Shown piece by piece: positions 12,296 to 22,215 of a stretch of 22,910 nt of DNA (position 1 is the first letter of the stretch; every line of letters starts with the position of its first letter). Origin of the DNA: Saccoglossus kowalevskii (taxonomy: Eukaryota > Hemichordata > Enteropneusta > Harrimaniidae); assembly GCF_000003605.2 (NCBI RefSeq), contig NW_003110449.1, positions 1 through 22,910 on the forward strand. Direction: 5' to 3'. A model generated the notes under the pieces. The model searched no databases, was not told the DNA's origin, and saw nothing but the letters and a program-made list of their open reading frames with translations. Made by a program: the position numbers and the translations under genes.

Positions 12296-12535
12296 GGAAT
12301 CACTTAATTTACACTACAGGAATCACTTAAATTATCACCTACAGGAATCACTTTATTTTACACTACAGGAATCACTTTAATTTACCATCTACAGAAACCA
12401 CTTGATTTATTACCTACACGAAATCACCCTAATTACCACTACAGGAACCACTTAATTTACCACTACAGAAACCACCTTGATTTACCTCTACAGGAATCAC
12501 TTTAATTTATCACTACAGGAATCACCTTAATTTAC
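12295..12535 (+). repeat. Indel-rich patch, likely low-quality sequence
   Basis: Many units lose single bases: CACTTAATT for CACCTTAATT, ACACTACAGG for ACCACCTACAGG, CCACTACAGG, AATTACCACT, CTCTACAGG. There is also one gained A in ACGAAATC. The twin at about 14120-14280 has the same variant order (CATCTACAGAAACC, TTGATTTATTACCTACACG, then GAAACC with TTGATTTACCTCC) without these losses. Against the twin the spacing moves from 1740 at 12391 to 1746 downstream, and I count seven losses and one gain, which accounts for the net 6. Losses fall mostly in CC pairs, a typical consensus-error pattern. Confidence 0.75.
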
Positions 12536-13200
12536 CACCTACAGGAATCACCTTAATTTACCTCCTACATGAGCCACCTTAATTTACCACCTACAGGAAT
12601 CACCTTAATTTACCACCTACAGAAACCACCTTGATTTACCTCCTACAGGAATCACCTTAATTTATCACCTACATGAATCACCTTAATTTATCACCTACAT
12701 GAATCACCTTAATTTACCACCTACATGAATCACCTTAATTTACCATCTACAGGAATCACTTTAATTTACCACCTACAGAAACCACCTTAATTTACCACCT
12801 ACATAAGTCATCTTAATTTACCACCTACAGGAATCACCTTAATTTACCACCTACATGAGTCACCTTAATTTACCATCCACCTACAGGAACCACCTTAATT
12901 TACCACCTACAGGAATCACCTTTATTTACCACCTACAGGAACCACCTTAATTTACCACATACATGAGCCACCTTAATTTACCACCTACAGGAATCACCTT
13001 AATTTACCACCTACAGGAATCACCTTAATTTACCACCTACAGGAACCACCTTAATTTACCACCTACAGGAATCACCTTAATTTACCACCTACATGAATCA
13101 CCTTAATTTACCACCTACATGAACCACCTTAATTTACCACCTACATGAACCACCTTAATTTATCACCTACATGAACCACCTTAATTTACCACCTACAGGA
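12380..13200 (+). repeat. Block duplicated at 14120-14946 (copy 1)
   Basis: At an offset of 1746 (1740 before the indel-rich patch) this block matches the later copy: two consecutive TATCACCTACATG units, CATCTACAGG with CACTTT, GAAACC, TAAGTCATC, TGAGTCA (12856 and 14602), 30-bp CCATCC unit (12871 and 14617) and CCTTTATTTACC (12921 and 14667). 1746 is 67 x 26 + 4, consistent with one 30-bp unit per block. The TAAGTCATC form also occurs near 4373, so this cassette is related to that of 4309-4910. Confidence 0.85.
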
Positions 13201-13289
13201 ATCACCTTAATTTACCACCTACATGAACCACCTTAATTTACCACCTACATGAATCACCTTAATTTACCACCTACATGAACCACCTTAAT

Positions 13290-13780
13290 TTACCACCTAC
13301 ATGAACAACCTTAATTTATCACCTACATGAACCACCTTAATTTATATCCTACAGGAATCACCTTAATTTACCACCTACATGAACCACCTTAATTTACCAC
13401 CTACAGGAATCACCTTAATTTACCACCTCCAGGAACCACCTTAATTTACCACCTACAGGAATCACTTTAATTTACCACCTACAGGAATCACCTTAATTTA
13501 CCACCTACATGAACCATCTTAATTTACCACCTACATGAATCACCTTAATTTAGCACCTACATGAACCACCTTAATTTACCACCTACAGGAATCACCTTAA
13601 TTTACCACCTACAGGAACCACCTTAATTTACCACCTACAGGAATCACCTTAATTTACCACCTACAGGAACCACCTTAATTTACCATCTACATGAGCCACC
13701 TTAATTTACCATCTACATGAGCCACTTTATTTTACCACCTACAGGAACCACCTTAATTTATCACCTACAGGAATCACCTT
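13290..13780 (+). repeat. Block with TATATCC and TAGCACC markers (copy 1 of 4)
   Basis: The landmarks are GAACAACC near 13315, TTTATATCCTACAGG (TATATCC at 13343), CACCTCCAGG near 13425, GAACCATC near 13513, TAGCACC at 13551 and the paired CATCTACATGAGCC units ending in CCACTTTATTTTACC near 13735. The string recurs at 16388-16880 (offset 3098), at 19252-19690 (TACATCC at 19305, TAGCACC at 19513) and, for the right part, at 21130-21460 (TAGCACC at 21267). 3098 is 119 x 26 + 4. Confidence 0.85.
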
Positions 13781-14119
13781 AATTTACCACCTACTGGAAT
13801 CACCTTAATTTACCACCTACAGGAATCACCCTAATTTACCACCTACAGGAACCACCTTAATTTACCACCTACAGAAACCACCTTGATTTACCTCCTACAG
13901 GAATCACCTTAATTTATTACCTACAGGAATCACCCTAATTTACCACCTACAGGAACCACCTTAATTTACCACCTACAGAAACCACCTTGATTTACCTCCT
14001 ACAGGAATCACCTTAATTTATCACCTACAGGAATCACCTTAATTTACCAACTACAGGAATCACCTTAATTTACCACCTACATGAGCCACCTTAATTTACC
14101 ACCTACAGGAATCACCTTA
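13781..14119 (+). repeat. Segment with GAAACC/TTGATTTACCTCC units
   Basis: This segment holds a CTACTGG unit followed by two GAAACC units, each followed by TTGATTTACCTCC, with a TTTATTACC unit between them. The same order appears near 16051-16260 and 21501-21720, and in a slightly different form (TATCACC instead of TATTACC) near 18920-19130. The steady pairing of GAAACC with TTGATTTACCTCC shows that the two changes travel together. Confidence 0.75.
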
Positions 14120-14946
14120 ATTTACCATCTACAGAAACCACCTTGATTTATTACCTACACGAATCACCCTAATTTACCACCTACAGGAACCACCTTAATT
14201 TACCACCTACAGAAACCACCTTGATTTACCTCCTACAGGAATCACCTTAATTTATCACCTACAGGAATCACCTTAATTTACCACCTACAGGAATCACCTT
14301 AATTTACCTCCTACATGAGCCACCTTAATTTACCACCTACAGGAATCACCTTAATTTACCACCTACAGAAACCACCTTGATTTACCTCCTACAGGAATCA
14401 CCTTAATTTATCACCTACATGAATCACCTTAATTTATCACCTACATGAATCACCTTAATTTACCACCTACATGAATCACCTTAATTTACCATCTACAGGA
14501 ATCACTTTAATTTACCACCTACAGAAACCACCTTAATTTACCACCTACATAAGTCATCTTAATTTACCACCTACAGGAATCACCTTAATTTACCACCTAC
14601 ATGAGTCACCTTAATTTACCATCCACCTACAGGAACCACCTTAATTTACCACCTACAGGAATCACCTTTATTTACCACCTACAGGAACCACCTTAATTTA
14701 CCACATACATGAGCCACCTTAATTTACCACCTACAGGAATCACCTTAATTTACCACCTACAGGAATCACCTTAATTTACCACCTACAGGAATCACCTTAA
14801 TTTACCACCTACAGGAATCACCTTAATTTACCACCTACAGGAACCACCTTAATTTACCACCTACAGGAATCACCTTAATTTACCACCTACATGAATCACC
14901 TTAATTTACCACCTACATGAACCACCTTAATTTACCACCTACAAGA
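14120..14946 (+). repeat. Block duplicated from 12380-13200 (copy 2, intact)
   Basis: This is the intact twin of the block that contains the indel-rich patch. It carries all the markers (TGAGTCA at 14602, 30-bp unit at about 14617, CCTTTATTTACC at 14667) with regular 26-bp spacing throughout its left part, so it gives the reference against which the losses at 12295-12535 can be counted. A TACAAGAACC unit near 14940 marks this copy. Confidence 0.85.
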
Positions 14947-15819
14947 ACCACCTTAATTTATCACCTACATGAACCACCTTAATTTACCACCTACAGGAAT
15001 CACCTTAATTTACCACATACATGAACCACCTTAATTTACCACCTACAGGAATTACCTTAATTTACCACCTACAGGAACCACCTTAATTTACCACCTACAT
15101 GAATCACCTTAATTTACCACCTACATGAACCACCTTAATTTACCACCTATATGAATCACCTTAATTTACCACCTATATGAACCACCTTAATTTACCACCT
15201 ACAGGAATCACCTTAATTTACCACCTACTGGAATCACCTTAATTTACCATCTACAGGAATCACCCTAATTTACCACCTACAGGAACCACCTTAATTTACC
15301 ACCTACAGAAACCACCTTAATTTACCACCTACAGGAACCACTTTAATTTACCACCTACATGAGCCACCTTAATTTACCACCTACAGGAATCACCTTAATT
15401 TATCACCTACATGAATCACCTTAATTTACCACCTACATGAATCACCTTAATTTATCACCTACAGGAATCACCCTAATTTACCACCTACAGGAACCACCTT
15501 AATTTACCACCTACAGAAACCACCTTGATTTACCTCCTACAGGAATCAACTTTATTTACCACCTACAGGAATCACGCTAATTTACCACCTACAGGAACCA
15601 CCTTAATTTACCACCTACATGAATCACCTTGATTTACCTCCTACAGGAATCACCTTAATTTATCACCTACAGGAATCACCTTAATTTACCACCTACAGGA
15701 ATCACCTTAATTTACCACCTACATGAACCACCTTAATTTACCACCTACAGGAATCACCTTAATTTACCACCTACAGGAACCACCTTAATTTACCACCTAC
15801 ATGAATCACCTTAATTTAC
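14947..15819 (+). repeat. Array segment linking two duplicated blocks
   Basis: This segment contains CACATACATGAACC near 15008, CCTATATG units near 15147 and 15173, a CTACTGG unit near 15225 and a CATCTACAGG unit with CACCCTAATT. That order is also seen near 7780-7920 and 9050-9180. The first GAATCAACTTTATTTACC and GAATCACGCTAATT strings in the window occur near 15542 and 15570; they recur near 16271, 19135 and 21721, marking a shared ancestral string. Confidence 0.8.
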
Positions 15820-16880
15820 CACCTACATGAACCACCTTAATTTACCACCTACATGAATCACCTTAATTTACCACCTACAGGAACCACCTTAATTTACCAC
15901 CTACAGGAATCACCTTAATTTACCACCTACAGGAACCACCTTAATTTACCATCTACATGAGCCACCTTAATTTACCATCTACATGAGCCACTTTATTTTA
16001 CCACCTACAGGAACCACCTTAATTTATCACCTACAGGAATCACCTTAATTTACCACCTACTGGAATCACCTTAATTTACCACCTACAGGAATCACCCTAA
16101 TTTACCACCTACAGGAACCACCTTAATTTACCACCTACAGAAACCACCTTGATTTACCTCCTACAGGAATCACCTTAATTTATTACCTACAGGAATCACC
16201 CTAATTTACCACCTACAGGAACCACCTTAATTTACCACCTACAGAAACCACCTTGATTTACCTCCTACAGGAATCAACTTTATTTACCACCTACAGGAAT
16301 CACGCTAATTTACCACCTACATGAACCACCTTAATTTACCACCTACATGAATCACCTTAATTTACCACCTACATGAACCACCTTAATTTACCACCTACAT
16401 GAACAACCTTAATTTATCACCTACATGAACCACCTTAATTTATATCCTACAGGAATCACCTTAATTTACCACCTACATGAACCACCTTAATTTACCACCT
16501 ACAGGAATCACCTTAATTTACCACCTCCAGGAACCACCTTAATTTACCACCTACAGGAATCACTTTAATTTACCACCTACATGAATCACCTTAATTTACC
16601 ACCTACATGAACCATCTTAATTTACCACCTACATGAATCACCTTAATTTAGCACCTACATGAACCACCTTAATTTACCACCTACAGGAATCACCTTAATT
16701 TACCACCTACAGGAACCACCTTAATTTACCACCTACAGGAATCACCTTAATTTACCACCTACAGGAACCACCTTAATTTACCATCTACATGAGCCACCTT
16801 AATTTACCATCTACATGAGCCACTTTATTTTACCACCTACAGGAACCACCTTAATTTACCACCTACAGGAATCACCTTAA
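15820..16880 (+). repeat. Composite block, source or sister of 18764-19690 and 21351-22078
   Basis: Two long matches start here. At offset 5450 it matches 21351-22078: CTACTGG (16057 and 21507), TTTATTACC, GAATCAACTTTATT (16271 and 21721), GAATCACGCTAATT and TATATCC (16441 and 21891). At offset 2864 it matches roughly 18764-19690: TACATCC at 19305 and TAGCACC at 16649 and 19513, with an extra pair of units (TACAACC and TTGACCACC) in the 18.8-kb copy. From 16388 it also matches 13290-13780. No other part of the window is copied as often. Confidence 0.85.
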
Positions 16881-16884
16881 TTTA

Positions 16885-17225
16885 CCACCTACAGGAATCA
16901 CCTTAATTTACCAACTACAGAAATCACCTTAATTGACCACCTACAGGAACCACCTTAATTTACCACCTACATGAATCACTTTAATTTACCACCTACAGGA
17001 GTCACCCTAATTTACCACCTACAGAATCACTTTAATTTACCACCTACAGGAACCACCTTAATTTACCATCTACAGAATTACTTTAATTTACCACCTACAG
17101 GAATCACCTTAATTTACCACCTACAGAAATCACCTTAATTTACCACCTACATGAGCCACCTTAATTTACTACCTACAGGAGTCACCCTAATTTACCACCC
17201 ACAGAATCACTTTAATTTACCACCT
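16885..17225 (+). repeat. Segment with 25-bp units
   Basis: Several units here have CTACAGAATC or CACAGAATC in place of CTACAGGAATC, a one-base loss that gives 25-bp units (near 17022, 17070 and 17202). GGAGTCACCC units occur nearby. The left part (CAACTACAG at 16912, TTGACCACC, GGAGTCACCC, CTACAGAATC) is matched at 22770-22910 with an offset of 5858. Because the loss is shared by separate copies next to the same neighbours, it looks inherited rather than a sequencing error. Confidence 0.8.
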
Positions 17226-17477
17226 ACAGGAACCACCTTAATTTACCACCTACATGAACCACCTTAATTTACCACCTACAGGAATCACCTTAATTTACCA
17301 CCTACATGCGCCACCTTAATTTACCACCTACAGGAACCACCTTAATTTACCACCTACTGGAATCACCTTAATTTACCACCTACAGGAATCACCTTAATTT
17401 ATCACCTACAGGAATCACCCTAATTTACCACCTACAGGAACCACCTTAATTTACCACCTACATAAACTACCTTAATT

Positions 17478-17840
17478 TACCACCTACAGGAACCACTTTA
17501 ATTTACCACCCACCTACAGGAATCACCTTAATTTACCACCTACATAAGTCACCTTAATTTACCACCTGCAGGAACCACCTTAATTTACCACCTACAGGAA
17601 CCACCTTAATTTACCATATACACGAACCACCTTAATTTACCACCTACAGGAACCACTTTAATTTACCACCCACCCACAGGACCCACCTTAATTTACCACC
17701 TACAGGAACCACCTTAATTTACCACCTACAGGAACCACTTTAATTTACCACCCACCTACAGGAATCACCTTAATTTACCACCTTCATGAATCACCTTAAT
17801 TTACCACCTACAGGAACCACCTTAATTTACCACCTACAGG
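17478..17840 (+). repeat. Block rich in CCACCCACC 30-bp units (copy 1; twin 20735-21097)
   Basis: Three 30-bp units of the CCACCCACC type lie close together (near 17504, 17664 and 17746), preceded by the rare CATATACACGAACC string (ATATACACG at 17616). The middle one has the odd form CCACCCACCCACAGG followed by ACCCACC. The same order occurs at 20761, 20873, 20921 and about 21004, with an offset of 3257. Each of these 30-bp units follows a GGAACC unit with CACTTTAATT. Confidence 0.85.
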
Positions 17841-18050
17841 AACCACCTTAATTTACCACCTACAGGAACCACCTTAATTTACCACCTACAGGAACCACCT
17901 TAATTTACCACCTACAGGAATCACCTTAATTTACCACCTACAGGAACCACTTTAATTTACCACCCACCTACAGGAATCACCTTAATTTACCACCTACATA
18001 AGTCACCTTAATTTATCACCTACAGGAATCACCTTACATAAGTCACCTTA
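17841..18050 (+). repeat. Run of GGAACC units ending in a 14-bp truncated unit
   Basis: A short homogeneous run of GGAACC units (about 17810-17910) is followed by a 30-bp CCACCCACC unit near 17958, a TAAGTC unit and the 14-bp truncated unit at 18022-18035. This is the fourth and most distant example of the truncated unit. It differs from the others in having ACAGGAATC rather than ACATGAATC before the deletion. Confidence 0.8.
18022..18035 (+). repeat. 14-bp truncated unit (fourth, distant)
   Basis: Same joint with ACAGGAATC on its left. It is preceded by a 30-bp CCACCCACC unit and a TAAGTC unit, as in the other three, but followed directly by the CCATCCAAC string of the 18051-18960 block rather than by the GGAATC and TGAGTC units. 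Confidence 0.8.
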
Positions 18051-18960
18051 ATTTACCATCCAACTACAGGAACCACCTTAATTTACCACCTACAGGAATC
18101 ACCTTAATTTACCACCTACAGGAACCACCTTAATTTACCACATACATGAGCCACCTTAATTTACCACCTACAGGAATCACCTTAATTTATCACCTACAGG
18201 AATCACCTTAATTTACCACCTACAGGAATCACCTTAATTTACCACCTACAGGAACCACCTTAATTTACCACCTACAGGAATCACCTTAATTTACCACCTA
18301 CATGAATCACCTTAATTTACCACCTCAATGAACCACCTTAATTTACCACCTACATGAACCACCTTAATTTATCACCTACATGAACCACCTTAATTTACCA
18401 CCTACAGGAATCACCTTAATTTACCACCTACATGAACCACCTTAATTTACCACCTACAGGAATCACCTTAATTTACCACCTACAGGAACCACCTTAATTT
18501 ACCACCTACAGGAATCACCTTAATTTACCACCTACATGAATCACCTTAATTTACCACCTACATGAACCACCTTAATTTACCACCTACATGAATCACCTTA
18601 ATTTACCACCTACATGAACCACCTTAATTTACCACCTACAGGAATCACCTTAATTTACCACCTACAGGAACCACCTTAATTTACCACCTGCAGGAACCAC
18701 CTTAATTTACCACCTACAGGAATCACCTTAATTTACCACCTACAGGAACCACCTTAATTTACCATCTACATGAGCCACCTTAATTTACCATCTACATGAG
18801 CCACTTTATTTTACCACCTACAGGAACCACCTTAATTACAACCTACAGAAACCACCTTAATTGACCACCTACAGGAACCACCTTAATTTATCACCTACAG
18901 GAATCACCTTAATTTACCACCTACTGGAATCACCTTAATTTACCACCTACAGGAATCACC
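18051..18960 (+). repeat. Copy 2 of 11161-12020
   Basis: This copy begins with the CCATCCAACTACAGG form directly after the 14-bp unit and TAAGTC unit; at 11161 the same string instead follows a CACGAGTC unit, so the copy boundary lies at about 18045-18051. It carries CACCTCAATG (18321), the paired CATCTACATGAGCC units and the TACAACC/TTGACCACC pair (18837-18870). One unit more than the earlier copy lies between 18321 and 18837. The right end overlaps the 15820-16880 match. Confidence 0.85.
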
Positions 18961-19720
18961 CTAATTTACCACCTACAGGAACCACCTTAATTTACCACCT
19001 ACAGAAACCACCTTGATTTACCTCCTACAGGAATCACCTTAATTTATCACCTACAGGAATCACCCTAATTTACCACCTACAGGAACCACCTTAATTTACC
19101 ACCTACAGAAACCACCTTGATTTACCTCCTACAGGAATCAACTTTATTTATCACCTACAGGAATCACGCTAATTTACCACCTACAGGAACCACCTTAATT
19201 TACCACCTACATGAATCACCTTAATTTACCACCTACATGAACCACCTTAATTTACCACCTACATGAACAACCTTAATTTATCACCTACATGAACCACCTT
19301 AATTTACATCCTACAGGAATCACCTTAATTTACCACCTACATGAACCACCTTAATTTACCACCTACAGGAATCACCTTAATTTACCACCTCCAGGAACCA
19401 CCTTAATTTACCACCTACAGGAATCACTTTAATTTACCACCTACATGAATCACCTTAATTTACCACTTACATGAACCATCTTAATTTACCACCTACATGA
19501 ATCACCTTAATTTAGCACCTACATGAACCACCTTAATTTACCACCTACAGGAATCACCTTAATTTACCACCTACAGGAACCACCTTAATTTACCACCTAC
19601 AGGAATCACCTTAATTTACCACCTACAGGAACCACCTTAATTTACCATCTACATGAGCCACCTTAATTTACCATCTACATGAGCCACTTTATTTTACCAC
19701 CTACAGGAACCACCTCAATT
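18961..19720 (+). repeat. Copy of the 16.1-16.8-kb string at 2864-bp spacing
   Basis: GAAACC with TTGATTTACCTCC, GAATCAACTTTATTTATC, GAATCACGCTAATT, GAACAACC, TACATCC (19305), CACCTCCAGG, CACTTACATGAACCATC, TAGCACC (19513) and the paired CATCTACATGAGCC units follow in the same order as at 16100-16830. Private changes here are TACATCC for TATATCC and CACTTACATG for CACCTACATG. Confidence 0.85.
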
Positions 19721-20734
19721 TACCACCTACAGAAACCACCTTGATTTACCTCCTACAGGAATCACCTTAATTTATCACCTACATGAATCACCTTAATTTA
19801 CCACCTACAGGAATCACCTTAATTTACCTCCTACATGAGCCACCTTAATTTACCATCTACAGGAATCACCTTAATTTACCACCTACAGGAATCACCTTAA
19901 TTTACCTCCTACATGAGCCACCTTAATTTACCACCTACAGGAACCACCTTGATTTACCTCCTACCGGAATCACCTTAATTTATCACCTACAGGAATCACC
20001 TTAATTTACCACCTACAGGAATCACCTTAATTTACCTCCTACATGAGCCACCTTAATTTACCACCTACAGGAATCACCTTAATTTACCACCTACAGAAAC
20101 CACCTTGATTTACCTCCTACAGGAATCACCTTAATTTATCACCTACAGGAATCACCTTAATTTACCACCTACAGGAATCACCTTAATTTACCTCCTACAT
20201 GTACCACCTTAATTTACCACCTACATGAGCCACCTTAATTTACCACCTACATGAGCCACCTTAATTTACCACCTACATGAACCACCTTAATTGACCACCT
20301 ACAGGAATCACCTTAATTTACCACCTACATAAATCACCTTAATTTACCTCCTACAGGAATCACCTTAATTTATCACCTACAGGAATCACCCTAATTTACC
20401 ACCTAGAGGAACCACCTTAATTTACCACCTACAGAAACCACCTTGATTTACCTCCTACAGGAATCACCTTAATTTATCACCTACAGGAATCACCTTAATT
20501 TACCACCTACAGGAATCACCCTAATTTACCACCTACAGGAACCACCTTAATTTACCATCTACAGAAACCACCTTGATTTACCTCCTACAGGAATCACCTT
20601 AATTTATCACCTACAGGAATCACCTTAATTTACCACCTACAGGAATCACCCTAATTTACCACCGACATGAGCCAACTTAATTTACCACCTACAGGAATCA
20701 CCTTAATTTATCACCTACAGGAATCACCTTAATT
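19721..20734 (+). repeat. Zone of repeated TTGATTTACCTCC / TTTACCTCCTACATGAGCC cassettes
   Basis: This kilobase repeats a short cassette several times: a GAAACC (or GGAACC) unit with TTGATTTACCTCC, a TATCACC unit, a GGAATC unit, then CCTCCTACATGAGCC. CCTCCTACATG occurs near 19827, 19905, 20035 and 20193, and TTGATTTACCTCC near 19741, 19950, 20107, 20444 and 20574. A similar cassette sits near 14305 and 12550. CCTACCGG (with a CpG) near 19972, CCTAGAGG near 20403 and CCGACATGAGCC near 20663 are private changes. Confidence 0.75.
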
Positions 20735-21097
20735 TATCACCTACAGGAACCACTTTAATTTACCACCCACCTACAGGAATCACCTTAATTTACCACCTAC
20801 ATAAGTCACCTTAATTTACCACCTGCAGGAACCACCTTAATTTACCACCTACAGGAACCACCTTAATTTACCATATACACGAACCACCTTAATTTACCAC
20901 CTACAGGAACCACTTTAATTTACCACCCACCCACAGGACCCACCTTAATTTACCACCTACAGGAACCACCTTAATTTACCACCTACAGGAACCACTTTAA
21001 TTTACCACCCACCTACAGGAATCACCTTAATTTACCACCTACATGAATCACCTTAATTTACCACCTACAGGAACCACCTTAATTTACCACCTACATG
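20735..21097 (+). repeat. Copy 2 of the CCACCCACC-rich block (17478-17840)
   Basis: At an offset of 3257 this repeats the three CCACCCACC 30-bp units (20761, 20921, about 21004), the ATATACACG string (20873) and the odd CCACCCACCCACAGG unit. Differences include CACCTACATG here against CACCTTCATG near 17782 in the first copy. The sharing of so many rare changes makes direct copying of the block the only sensible reading. Confidence 0.85.
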
Positions 21098-21350
21098 AAC
21101 CACCTTAATTTACCACCTACAGGAATCACCTTAATTTACCACCTCCAGGAACCACCTTAATTTACCACCTACAGGAATCACTTTAATTTACCACCTACAG
21201 GAATCACCTTAATTTACCACCTACATGAACCATCTTAATTTACCACCTACATGAATCACCTTAATTTAGCACCTACATGAACCACCTTAATTTACCACCT
21301 ACAGGAATCACCTTAATTTACCACCTACAGGAACCACCTTAATTTACCAC
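21098..21350 (+). repeat. Link segment with TAGCACC string
   Basis: The segment contains CACCTCCAGG near 21143, GAACCATC near 21229 and TAGCACC at 21267, the same string as at 13551, 16649 and 19513. Between 21267 and its partner at 19513 the spacing is 1754, whereas the following TATATCC at 21891 is 2586 from its 19305 partner. The string therefore comes from the right half of the composite block and is followed by a fresh start of that block. Confidence 0.8.
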
Positions 21351-22048
21351 CTACAGGAATCACCTTAATTTACCACCTACAGGAACCACCTTAATTTACC
21401 ATCTACATGAGCCACCTTAATTTACCATCTACATGAGCCACTTTATTTTACCACCTACAGGAACCACCTTAATTTATCACCTACAGGAATCACCTTAATT
21501 TACCACCTACTGGAATCACCTTAATTTACCACCTACAGGAATCACCCTAATTTACCACCTACAGGAACCACCTTAATTTACCACCTACAGAAACCACCTT
21601 GATTTACCTCCTACAGGAATCACCTTAATTTATTACCTACAGGAATCACCCTAATTTACCACCTACAGGAACCACCTTAATTTACCACCTACAGAAACCA
21701 CCTTGATTTACCTCCTACAGGAATCAACTTTATTTACCACCTACAGGAATCACGCTAATTTACCACCTACATGAACCACCTTAATTTACCACCTACATGA
21801 ATCACCTTAATTTACCACCTACATGAACCACCTTAATTTACCACCTACATGAACAACCTTAATTTATCACCTACATGAACCACCTTAATTTATATCCTAC
21901 AGGAATCACCTTAATTTACCACCTACATGAACCACCTTAATTTACCACCTACAGGAATCACCTTAATTTACCACCTCCAGGAACCACCTTAATTTACCAC
22001 CTACAGGAATCACTTTAATTTACCACCTACATGAATCACCTTAATTTA
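21351..22048 (+). repeat. Copy of 15901-16598 at 5450-bp spacing
   Basis: Line-by-line comparison shows the same order of variants at a fixed offset of 5450, including the paired CATCTACATGAGCC units, CTACTGG, TTTATTACC, GAATCAACTTTATT, GAATCACGCTAATT, GAACAACC and TATATCC. I saw no length change across about 700 bases. The match continues into the next, indel-rich patch and stops near 22090. Confidence 0.88.
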
Positions 22049-22215
22049 CCACTACATGAACCATCTTAATTTACACTACATGATCACTTATTTACCACAT
22101 ACATGAGCCACTTAATTTATCACTACAGGAATCACTTAATTTACCACCTCCATGAGCCACTTAATTTACCACTACATGAATCACGTAATTAACCACATAC
22201 AGGAATCACGTTAAT
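22049..22215 (+). repeat. Indel-rich patch spanning a junction of two copies
   Basis: Single-base losses cluster here: CCACTACATG, TTACACTACATGATCACTTATTT, GAGCCACTTAATT, TCACTACAGG. CACG replaces CACC repeatedly near 22184, 22209 and 22221. Up to about 22090 the variants follow the 16599-16650 string (GAACCATC, then a TGAATC unit). From about 22093 they follow 361 onward (CACATACATGAGCC, CACCTCCATGAGCC, AATTAACC). From 361/22093 to 461/22187 exactly six bases are missing relative to the intact copy. A change of copy identity inside such a patch suggests a poorly supported assembly join, or less likely a decayed recombination junction. Confidence 0.75.
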
